From positions 1 to 12,523 of the forward strand of contig JAZRVU010000106.1 of assembly GCA_045599305.1 (NCBI GenBank): a stretch of 12,523 bases of DNA, read 5' to 3'. Source of the DNA: SIG588 sp045599305 (GTDB lineage: Bacteria; Bacillota; Clostridia; Oscillospirales; Acutalibacteraceae). Within the stretch, counting starts at the first letter, position 1. Each line of letters opens with the position of its first letter. The position numbers were made by a program, and so were the translations under genes. Positions 1 to 6,031 of the stretch are shown piece after piece. The notes under the pieces were generated by a model. The model was not told the DNA's origin. It made no database searches and worked only from the letters and a program-made list of their open reading frames with translations.

Positions 1-152
1 TGACGGCCTCGGTGAAAGATCTGTGTGCCGCGGGTGCGGCCATCCTGTGCGGTGTGCTGCTGTGGCGGTATACCCTTGACAACTGCTTTGTCCTTCCGTC
101 CGATAAAGGCCGGCGATCATCGAAAAAATCAAAAATTATTAAAAATCATTGA
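1..152 (+). CDS. C-terminal end of a probable diacylglycerol/undecaprenol kinase-type membrane protein (partial)
   Basis: An open frame (codons begin at base 3) runs in from the left edge and stops at a TGA at 150-152, giving 49 visible residues. It contains VKDLCAAGAAIL followed by a hydrophobic stretch. This resembles the AKDxAAGAVL segment and last membrane helix of the small DagK/DgkA family, which phosphorylates diacylglycerol or undecaprenol in the membrane. The remaining residues form an unusually basic tail (GRRSSKKSKIIKNH) in AT-rich DNA, where GC content falls abruptly around base 115. The tail may therefore be read-through into acquired DNA and not the family's normal end. The TGA overlaps an ATG at 149, but the downstream gene more likely starts at 173. 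The call rests on one short motif; another small membrane protein is possible. Confidence 0.42.
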   Translation, partial: TASVKDLCAAGAAILCGVLLWRYTLDNCFVLPSDKGRRSSKKSKIIKNH

Positions 153-172
153 AGAGGACAGGAAGATTAACT

Positions 173-676
173 ATGACAATAGAAACAGAAAGACTGATTA
201 TAAAAGAATTTGATTTGAGTATGGCGAAGGCGGTCCACGAAAATTCGTTGGATGAGGATAACAGAAAATTCGTGCCGGATGAAGTGTTTGAAACCGAAGA
301 TGACGCCAGAGAGACGATCGAGTTCCTGATGAGCCAATACGCATCCGAGGATGGGCCGCTTGTGTATCCCGTATTGACAAAAAGGGATGAAAATATCGGA
401 TACATTCAACTTGCGCCGATAGAGGACGGTTGGGAGATCGGATATCATATTGCCGAAAAATACACAGGGAACGGATACGCTACGGAAGCGGTCTCTGCTT
501 TTTTACCTGTCATTGCCGAAAAGAAATCCCTTTCTGCCATATACGGAATATGCCTGGCGGAAAACATCGCCTCGGTAAGAGTGATGGAGAAATGCGGATT
601 TCAAAACCTTTACCGCGGCACAGGCGAGTATCAAGGCGAAGACAAAGAGATCGTAAAGAATATTTGGAAAAAATAG
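173..676 (+). CDS. GNAT-family N-acetyltransferase, RimJ/RimL type
   Basis: This 167-residue protein has the full GNAT fold of the RimJ/RimL-like acetyltransferases (Acetyltransf_3 type), which move an acetyl group from acetyl-CoA to a protein N-terminus or a small amine. It opens with the family's typical TERLIIKEF strand (residues 5-13). The acetyl-CoA pyrophosphate loop is KYTGNGYATEA (96-106). The late helix AENIASVRVMEKCGF (129-143) carries the Asn and the usual CGF turn. The ATG at 173 is chosen because AGGAAG sits 7 bases upstream and the family motif begins at residue 5; an in-frame ATG at 149 has no ribosome site. GC content is about 40-48% against 60-65% in the genes to the right, which suggests acquisition by transfer. 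The acceptor substrate cannot be told from sequence. Confidence 0.88.
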   Translation: MTIETERLIIKEFDLSMAKAVHENSLDEDNRKFVPDEVFETEDDARETIEFLMSQYASEDGPLVYPVLTKRDENIGYIQLAPIEDGWEIGYHIAEKYTGNGYATEAVSAFLPVIAEKKSLSAIYGICLAENIASVRVMEKCGFQNLYRGTGEYQGEDKEIVKNIWKK

Positions 677-711
677 ATTTTTAAGAAACAGCCATGCGGC
701 CGTGACGCCAA

Positions 712-763
712 AAAGCGCTGCTCCGACACAGTCGGGGCAGCGCTTTCGTTTTCTCTTCTTTTT
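712..763. terminator. Bidirectional rho-independent terminator between the acetyltransferase and rhamnosidase genes
   Basis: A 16-base-pair stem (712-727 pairing with 731-746, one G-T wobble, loop ACA) is followed on the plus strand by a T-rich run (749-764). On the minus strand it is followed by TTTT from the 711-714 A-run. It lies between two convergent genes, 36 bases after the acetyltransferase stop and 18 bases after the rhamnosidase stop, so it can end both transcripts. Confidence 0.9.
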
Positions 764-2416
764 TCACGCCACCGTGACCTGTACCCCGGCGGGGGCATCG
801 TAGGTCACGCCGTCCGGCGTCACCGAGACGGTGAGCGGGCCATAGGGGGTGGGATAGGTGCCGCGCGCCCACGCGAGGCCGCCGAGTGCGGGCTTCAGCG
901 TGATTTTGCGGCAGCCGGGCTCGTCGATATGCACGCCCAGTACCCGCTCTGCCAGAAAGGCGGTGGGGCCGGACGACCAGCCGTGGCACAGGCTGTGGCG
1001 GTACCCGACATAGCAATAGGCGCCGTTGTCGCCGTGGATATCACAGCCGTCCGGCAGGCGGTCGATGCGGGTGCCGTCTTTCAGCCACGCCAGATCGAAG
1101 TCCTCCCAGAAGGAGGTGGCACCGGCGGCCAGCATCCCGCCGTAATAGCGGCGCAGCACATCCAGCGCGTCGTCCATGCGGCCGGCGTTGGCCAGCGCGG
1201 AGAGCTGATAAAAACTCATAAAGGTGGAAAAGCCGCTCATGCCGCCGCTCATCAGCAGGTCGGCCCCTGCCGCGGGCGGCAGATGCCCGGCCAGCGCCGC
1301 CATGGCACCCGCCGTTTTGTTCTGCCCGAGCGGGAAAGTCTTGGCGGCAAGCCACGCCACCCGCTCTTCACACGCGGCGGCAAGCGACTGCTCGCTCAAA
1401 AGGCGCGCCAGATCGGCACCGGCGCCGAAAGCCAGCGCCAGCAGCGAGCGGGCTCCCTCACGGTCGCCCACTTTTCCCCATGTGGGCCAGTCGAGGAAAT
1501 AGCCGTACTCGCCCTGTGCGGCCAGCCGGTCTTCCCCGTCCGCCGTCACCAGTTCTCCCATCTGCCGCAGCAGACCGGTGAAATAGTCCGCGTGGCGGCG
1601 CAGGAAGGTATCGTCACCGGTGGCCATGTACCAGTCCCGCACGATCAGCACGAGCCAGAAAGCATAGGTCACCATGTGGTTGGGCCACAGGGGCAGCGGA
1701 AAATGCTCGATCGAGCGCTCGAGGCTCTCCTCCATCACGGCATTATTGCCGAACACGGTGCGGATGGTGAGCATTTCCGGGTGCATATCCCCCGCCCACA
1801 CCAGCCGGTCGCGCTTGACGCCGTCCCACAGATGCTCCTGCATATTCAGATGGCAAGTGTAGGCGGCGGTGTCGTAGATCTCGTTGAGCAGCGGATCGCT
1901 GCAGCAAAAACTGCCCACATAGGGGATGTCGCGATAGGTGAACACCGCGAGTGCCGATTTCAGTTTGAGTTCGGTGTCCGGCGAAAGCAGGATCAGCCGC
2001 ACGAAACGAAAGCCGGTGCGCCCGAATTCCAGATCCGAATACTGCGAGATCTCCACCACGAAATCGCGGGGAGAATGGTCGTTGGTGGCGTTTTTCACGC
2101 CGATATCACTCATGGCCTCCGCCACCGATTCACCGAATACCAGCCGCATTTTTGCCTGTCGGTTGAGATGGTAGGTCAGCAGCCGGATGCCGCCGGCCAG
2201 TTCGGTGCCGAAATCCAGCAAAACGGATGCCTGCTCCCCGTCGGCACCGTTGCGCAGCACGGTGAACACCGTCTCGGCCAAGCCGATCTGCCCGTCCTTT
2301 TCCGCCAGCAGATTTTCGGGTGCCTCCACCTGCCCCGCCGTTTGCAGCACGGACTTCGGCATCACATAGCGTCTCGTCAGCGGGTCGCTCTTGCAGAATG
2401 CCATATCTTTGATCAT
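764..2416 (-). CDS. GH78-like alpha-L-rhamnosidase (six-hairpin glycosidase)
   Basis: This 550-residue protein is a bacterial alpha-L-rhamnosidase-type enzyme that would remove terminal L-rhamnose from oligosaccharides or glycosides by inversion. An N-terminal beta-domain (about 1-165) precedes an (alpha/alpha)6 barrel (about 170-480) and a C-terminal beta-domain (about 490-550) with the typical GCRKITLKPALGGLAWARG. Catalytic-region motifs are DGVKRDRLVWAGD (D198, D203, D210) and GATSFWEDFD, where E438 is the expected general base. D203 stands where characterised GH78 enzymes have the acid Glu, although the DGxKRDRxxWxGD form is, as far as I recall, common in related six-hairpin enzymes. There is no signal peptide, so it is probably cytoplasmic. 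The ATG at 2416 is preferred over an in-frame upstream start at 2551 because AGAGGTGAG lies just upstream and the promoter (2436-2464) falls inside the longer reading. The gene diverges from rhaM, which supports rhamnose as substrate. Family confidence is high, exact specificity moderate. Confidence 0.85.
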   Translation of the reverse strand: MIKDMAFCKSDPLTRRYVMPKSVLQTAGQVEAPENLLAEKDGQIGLAETVFTVLRNGADGEQASVLLDFGTELAGGIRLLTYHLNRQAKMRLVFGESVAEAMSDIGVKNATNDHSPRDFVVEISQYSDLEFGRTGFRFVRLILLSPDTELKLKSALAVFTYRDIPYVGSFCCSDPLLNEIYDTAAYTCHLNMQEHLWDGVKRDRLVWAGDMHPEMLTIRTVFGNNAVMEESLERSIEHFPLPLWPNHMVTYAFWLVLIVRDWYMATGDDTFLRRHADYFTGLLRQMGELVTADGEDRLAAQGEYGYFLDWPTWGKVGDREGARSLLALAFGAGADLARLLSEQSLAAACEERVAWLAAKTFPLGQNKTAGAMAALAGHLPPAAGADLLMSGGMSGFSTFMSFYQLSALANAGRMDDALDVLRRYYGGMLAAGATSFWEDFDLAWLKDGTRIDRLPDGCDIHGDNGAYCYVGYRHSLCHGWSSGPTAFLAERVLGVHIDEPGCRKITLKPALGGLAWARGTYPTPYGPLTVSVTPDGVTYDAPAGVQVTVA

Positions 2417-2435
2417 CTCGCTCACCTCTACTAAA

Positions 2436-2464
2436 AGTATACCATTTCCCGGGGGAATTTGCAA
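2436..2464 (-). promoter_or_regulatory. Sigma-A-type promoter of the rhamnosidase gene
   Basis: Read on the minus strand, TTGCAA (2464-2459) is separated by 17 bases from TATACT (2441-2436). Transcription should begin near 2429, right at the AGAGGTGAG ribosome site, giving a leader of only about 13 bases before the ATG at 2416. Confidence 0.72.
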
Positions 2465-2483
2465 CCGATTTTCCGTAAATCCC
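2465..2483. promoter_or_regulatory. Possible operator between divergent -35 boxes
   Basis: The 19 bases between the two back-to-back TTGCAA boxes contain GATTT-TCCGT-AAATC (2467-2481), a perfect inverted repeat with 5-base arms. A looser outer symmetry, GGGAATTT (2453-2460) against AAATCCC (2477-2483), overlaps it. A regulator bound here could control both promoters at once. No regulator gene is present in the window, so this is a candidate only. Confidence 0.35.
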
Positions 2484-2512
2484 TTGCAAAACCGCCGTGG
2501 ATTTGATATCCT
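2484..2512 (+). promoter_or_regulatory. Sigma-A-type promoter of the rhaM-GH36 operon
   Basis: TTGCAA (2484-2489), a 17-base spacer and TATCCT (2507-2512) predict transcription from about 2519, with a short leader into the AGGGGAG ribosome site (2523-2529) of rhaM. It is nearly a mirror image of the rhamnosidase promoter. Confidence 0.7.
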
Positions 2513-2535
2513 ATGTTTCGAAAGGGGAGATCGGC

Positions 2536-2850
2536 GTGGAAAAATATGCATGGAAGGCCACCGTGCGGGAGGGGTGTCTGGCGGAGTACCGCCGCCGGCA
2601 TGACGAGATCTGGCCGGAGATGGTGGAGGTGCTCAAAGCCGCCGGCATCGTCAACTACACCATCTGGAACACCGGCAATGAATTATTTGGTTATTACGAA
2701 TGTGAAAAGGGCGCGGCATACGCGGCGCAGGTTTAGGCGGAAAGCCCGGTGGTCAAACGCTGGGACGCCTATATGAAAGACGTCATGGTGATGGAACCTG
2801 ACCCCGTCACCGGCGCCCAGCCGCTTTTGACAAAGGTGTTTGAACTGTGA
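2536..2850 (+). pseudogene. rhaM: L-rhamnose mutarotase gene interrupted by an in-frame amber stop
   Basis: RhaM interconverts the alpha and beta anomers of L-rhamnose in the cytoplasm. The frame starts at GTG 2536 with AGGGGAG 6 bases upstream and gives 104 codons to a TGA at 2848-2850, the same length as E. coli RhaM. Conserved AEYRRRHDEIWPEM (with Y18 and H22) and Y41 are present. A TAG at 2734-2736 replaces codon 67. After it the frame continues without any shift and still encodes the family's conserved end, KRWDAYMKDVM, including the expected active-site Trp (codon 76). The truncated 66-residue product would lack that Trp and the last strands, so it should be inactive unless the stop is read through. 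No good internal restart is visible. The lesion could be one C-to-T change from CAG, a strain-specific mutation, or a sequencing error. The original TGA overlaps a possible GTG of the next gene (GTGA), so translation was probably coupled before the lesion. Confidence 0.88.
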
Positions 2851-2861
2851 GGGAGAGTAAA

Positions 2862-4979
2862 ATGGAAAACTTTGAATTTATCGAGCAGGTGATCCTTTCA
2901 AAGGACTGCCACAAGCCCTGCGAGCCGCAGAATTTCCGCCTGAACGTCGAAGGCTTCGGCGGCACCACTTCCGAATACACCGACTGCGTGCGTTCCGCCA
3001 TCCGCTCCCGGCTGACCGGCTCACGGCAGGAGGGCGGCCGCACCTTCCTCGAATATGAGGCCGACGGGCGCTCCAAGCTGAAGGTGACCGTGTGCTACGA
3101 GACCTTTTGCACGAGCGGCGCCGTCCGCCAGACGATCACGGTGGAAAACGTGGGCGACTGTGCCGAGATCCTCACCCATGTGAGCTCGGCAGAACTGGAC
3201 GGCATCGGTGCCGACGGACTGCTGCCGTGGACGGCGCCGGGCCGTTTCATTCTGCACTCCTGCGACACCACATGGCAGGGTGAATCCCAGTGGCGTCACC
3301 GCCCGCTCACCGAATACGGACTGGTGCCCGCCACCGTGCACCTGAGCAAAAAGACCGTGCGCTTCTCCTCGACGGGCAGCTGGACGACCTGCCGCTATTT
3401 CCCCATGGTGGTGCTGGAGGACACCGAGACCGGCCGCAGCATTTACATGGAACTGGAGCCGCTCAACTCCTGGTCGATCGAGATCAACAATCCCTCGTCG
3501 GGCTACGGGGCGGACGGCGTGCTGGGTCTGGAGGCCAACTGCGCCGATATCCACCGCGACGGCTGGCAGGTCACGCTGCAGCCGGGTGAATCCTACACCG
3601 CACAGCCCTGCGTCTACGGTGTGACGGACGGCGGATTCGAAGAGGCGGTGGCCGAACTGATCGCCTACAAGCGGGAGACCAATCTTGCCCCGTTCAAAAA
3701 CGGCGTGGTGCCGCTGGTCTTCAACTGCTACATGGATTGCATCGGCTCCAACCCCACCACCGAACTGCTGCTGCCCCTTATCGACGCCGCTGCCGCACAG
3801 GGGGCGGAGATCTTCTGCATCGACGCGGGCTGGTTCCGCTCCTTCTGCGAGCCGCACAAAAACGGCATCGGTGACTATAATATCGCCGATGATCGCTTCC
3901 CCGGCTACGGGCTGGGCGGCATCCTCTCCCTCATCCGCGAAAAGGGCATGATCCCCGGCATCTGGCTGGAGGTGGAGTGCTGCGAGGCGATCTGTCAGGC
4001 CGCGGGGCTCTCCGAAAACGCCCTGTGCAGGCGCAACGGCCTGCCCATCGGCGGCGGCCGCAATTTCTTCGATTTCCGTGACCCGGCTGTCTGCCGTCAC
4101 ATGGCTGCGCTGATCGACCGCCTGTGCGACATGGGCATCGGCTTCATCAAAAACGACTACAACCGCACCACCGGCATCGGCTTTTCGAACTACGGCGATG
4201 CCTTCAGCGTCGAGGCGGCCGCCTCGCTGCAGGCGGTACTGGATTTCTTCGGCGAGGTACGCCGCCACCATCCCGACCTCATCATCGAAAACTGCTGCAG
4301 CGGTGCCATGCGTGCGGACAACTACTTCCTTTCGCACTTTGAACTGCAGAGCAGCAGCGACCAGGAGCTGTATTACCGCGCTCCCTCCGTCATCTCCGGC
4401 TCGCTTGCCTGCATGATGCCCGAAAAGTGCGGCGTCTGGGCCTATCCCTACCCCTACTATCTCCCGGCGGACGGCCCCATGGATATGTTCAACAACGAAG
4501 ACCTGTGGGCAAAGAAGCAGGCACGCTGTGCCGACGGCGAAGAGACCATCTTCAACATGGTCTCCGGACTGGTGGGCAACCTCTATCTCGCCGGCCGTAT
4601 CGACCGTTGCGATGAAAAGAACGCCGCGCTCGTCCGGGAGGGGACCGACCTCTTCAAACGCGACCGCGCTTTCCTGACCCGCGCCCTGCCGGTGTGGCCG
4701 GCGGGCACCTTCACCATCGAAGCGGAGGGGATGTTCTGCACCGGTCTGCTCGACCGCGAGGCCGGCCGTCTGCGGCTGGCGGTGTGGAACATCAATGCCC
4801 ACAAGAAAACGGCGGTGTTCGACCTCTCCAAATGGGCGGGTAGGAACTCTTCTGCCGCCATCGTCTACCCCGCCGCCGACACCGCCGCCCGGTGTGAGTA
4901 TCACCCCGCCAACGGCAAGCTCTCCGTCACCCTGCCGGATGTGCGCTACTCTGCCCGCCTCATCGACATCACCCTGTGA
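2862..4979 (+). CDS. GH36-type alpha-galactosidase-like glycoside hydrolase
   Basis: This 705-residue protein has the three-part clan-D layout: an N-terminal beta-sandwich (about 1-280), a TIM barrel (about 290-600) and a C-terminal beta-domain (about 615-705). The length matches family GH36, whose retaining enzymes remove alpha-linked galactose or N-acetylgalactosamine. Visible barrel landmarks are FCIDAGWF (D321), FIKNDYNRTTG with the expected nucleophile D432, ENCCSGAMRAD, and the ELQSSSDQE segment with the expected acid/base D500. These differ from the common KWDMNR and WTSDNTD forms, so it is a divergent branch whose sugar preference may differ. ATG 2862 is chosen because GGGAGAG lies just upstream; an in-frame GTG at 2847 overlapping the rhaM stop is the alternative and adds five residues. 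There is no signal peptide. It shares an operon with rhaM and a promoter region with the rhamnosidase, which suggests a joint role on imported rhamnose- and galactose-containing oligosaccharides. Confidence 0.85.
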   Translation: MENFEFIEQVILSKDCHKPCEPQNFRLNVEGFGGTTSEYTDCVRSAIRSRLTGSRQEGGRTFLEYEADGRSKLKVTVCYETFCTSGAVRQTITVENVGDCAEILTHVSSAELDGIGADGLLPWTAPGRFILHSCDTTWQGESQWRHRPLTEYGLVPATVHLSKKTVRFSSTGSWTTCRYFPMVVLEDTETGRSIYMELEPLNSWSIEINNPSSGYGADGVLGLEANCADIHRDGWQVTLQPGESYTAQPCVYGVTDGGFEEAVAELIAYKRETNLAPFKNGVVPLVFNCYMDCIGSNPTTELLLPLIDAAAAQGAEIFCIDAGWFRSFCEPHKNGIGDYNIADDRFPGYGLGGILSLIREKGMIPGIWLEVECCEAICQAAGLSENALCRRNGLPIGGGRNFFDFRDPAVCRHMAALIDRLCDMGIGFIKNDYNRTTGIGFSNYGDAFSVEAAASLQAVLDFFGEVRRHHPDLIIENCCSGAMRADNYFLSHFELQSSSDQELYYRAPSVISGSLACMMPEKCGVWAYPYPYYLPADGPMDMFNNEDLWAKKQARCADGEETIFNMVSGLVGNLYLAGRIDRCDEKNAALVREGTDLFKRDRAFLTRALPVWPAGTFTIEAEGMFCTGLLDREAGRLRLAVWNINAHKKTAVFDLSKWAGRNSSAAIVYPAADTAARCEYHPANGKLSVTLPDVRYSARLIDITL

Positions 4980-4997
4980 TCTTGCCGATAATACCGC

Positions 4998-5032
4998 AAA
5001 AAGGCAGCCCTGCACGGCAGGGCTGCCTTTTT
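4998..5032. terminator. Bidirectional rho-independent terminator between the GH36-like and amidohydrolase genes
   Basis: A GC-rich 10-base-pair stem (5003-5012 with 5018-5027, loop CACGG) is extended by AAAAA on one side and TTTTT on the other, so it works in either direction. It sits 18 bases after the GH36-like stop and about 120 bases beyond the amidohydrolase stop, with no other terminator visible for the latter. Confidence 0.92.
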
Positions 5033-5119
5033 AATTTCGGGTCGTTTGGTCAGGATGACGGATTTGTCAGCGATTTGTCGGTTTAAAGTGTAAAATCGTC
5101 CAAACTTGCCTTTTCCCCC

Positions 5120-5148
5120 TTGAAACGACCGTTTTTTTCTGCTATACT
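5120..5148 (+). promoter_or_regulatory. Consensus-like promoter pointing antisense into the amidohydrolase gene
   Basis: TTGAAA (5120-5125), 17 bases and TATACT (5143-5148) match the sigma-A consensus well. Transcription would begin near 5155, at the stop codon of the minus-strand amidohydrolase, and run antisense through that gene towards the symporter operon. No plus-strand gene begins nearby. It may make an antisense RNA, drive the symporter operon with a very long leader, or be chance. Confidence 0.45.
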
Positions 5149-5152
5149 TACA

Positions 5153-5968
5153 CTAAATTTTTATATCCCCGCCCAAAAGGCGCACCGCGTTGCCGCCCAG
5201 AATGGCCTCCCGCTCCGCCGCGGTAAAAGGCAGTGTCCGCATTTTGGCGGTAAAGGCGGCGGGGCTGTCCCACGGGGAATCGGTGGCGAACAGCACCCGG
5301 TCGGTGCCGTGGCGGCGGCAGAGGCGCACCACCTGCTCATCGGGCACACGTCCCAGCATATGCGCGGTGTCCAGCCAGAGGGGCGCGCCGCACAGACGGC
5401 GTTCCACTTCGTCGAGTTGTCCCTCGCCGCCCAGATGTGCCAGCACCAGCTGCGGTCGCAGGCCGCCGCGGCAGACGCCCTCCAGCAGCCGCTCGATCTC
5501 GTCCACCGTGGCGTGTACGTCCTGCGGCGAAAGCGGGTCGAAGCCCGTGTGGGTCACCACGATGAGCCCGATGGCGGCACAGTGGCGCAGGATGCGCACA
5601 TAGCGCGCATCGCCCAACCGCACCCCCTGGTAGTCCGGATGCAGCTTCACCCCTTTGAGGCCGGCGGCTTTCAGCCCGTCCAGCAGGCGCTCCGGCTCCT
5701 CGTTATCGGGGTGGATGCCGCCGAAGAAAATGAGCCCGTCCCGCCCGTTCTGTTCCCGCGCAAAGCGATTGATGCTCTCGAACTGGCGCGGTGCGGTGAC
5801 CACCGGCAGCACCACCGAGCGATCGACGCCCCCCTCCCGCATGGCGCGGCGCAGGTCGGCAGCGGTGCCGTCGTGCACGGGGGAAAGCCCGGCGGTGGCG
5901 GCCAGTTGGCCGACGGCGCGCGGGGCCAGCGCGTCGGGGAACGCGTGAGTGTGAAAATCGATGATCAT
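5153..5968 (-). CDS. Amidohydrolase-2 family metal-dependent hydrolase (TIM barrel)
   Basis: This 271-residue protein belongs to the amidohydrolase_2 group (ACMSD/TatD-like metal-dependent hydrolases and decarboxylases). Metal and catalytic positions are visible in the right order: IIDFHTH (H6, H8) after strand 1, GIHP (H86), GVKLHPDYQG (K108, H110), VTHTGFD (H140), LAHLGG (H178) and the strand-8 aspartate in FATDSPW (D230). The length is normal. The ATG at 5968 is supported by AAAGGAG 9 bases upstream and by the MIIDFHTH opening. The gene diverges from the symporter/ior operon, with starts 63 bases apart, so a shared role with aromatic acid metabolism is possible. The substrate cannot be inferred: the family includes hydrolases of amides and lactones as well as non-oxidative decarboxylases. 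It ends in TAG, showing that TAG serves as a normal stop here. Confidence 0.85.
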   Translation of the reverse strand: MIIDFHTHAFPDALAPRAVGQLAATAGLSPVHDGTAADLRRAMREGGVDRSVVLPVVTAPRQFESINRFAREQNGRDGLIFFGGIHPDNEEPERLLDGLKAAGLKGVKLHPDYQGVRLGDARYVRILRHCAAIGLIVVTHTGFDPLSPQDVHATVDEIERLLEGVCRGGLRPQLVLAHLGGEGQLDEVERRLCGAPLWLDTAHMLGRVPDEQVVRLCRRHGTDRVLFATDSPWDSPAAFTAKMRTLPFTAAEREAILGGNAVRLLGGDIKI

Positions 5969-6001
5969 GGGAGCTCGCTCCTTTGAGACTCGTTTTCAAA
6001 T

Positions 6002-6030
6002 AGTATAAGCAAAATTGAAGGAGGAAACAA
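6002..6030 (-). promoter_or_regulatory. Putative promoter of the amidohydrolase gene
   Basis: On the minus strand a weak -35 box, TTGTTT (6030-6025), precedes TATACT (6007-6002) by 17 bases. It overlaps the ribosome site of the divergent symporter gene, so expression of the two genes may interfere. Only the -10 box is strong. Confidence 0.45.
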
Positions 6031-6031
6031 G

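Noticed and set aside
929..2434. 501-codon plus-strand open frame
   Set aside because: It is antisense to the rhamnosidase gene, has no family motif and a His/Gln/Arg-rich composition typical of shadows of high-GC genes.
2417..2551. Upstream extension of the rhamnosidase start to 2551
   Set aside because: The extra 45 residues cover both promoters and lack similarity to the family; the start at 2416 has a good ribosome site.
2734..2736. Genome-wide recoding of TAG as an amino acid
   Set aside because: TAG ends the acetyltransferase (674-676) and amidohydrolase (5153-5155) genes at natural family lengths.
3021..5015. 664-codon minus-strand open frame
   Set aside because: It lies antisense to the GH36-like gene, whose catalytic motifs are clear, and it runs through the terminator at 4998-5032.
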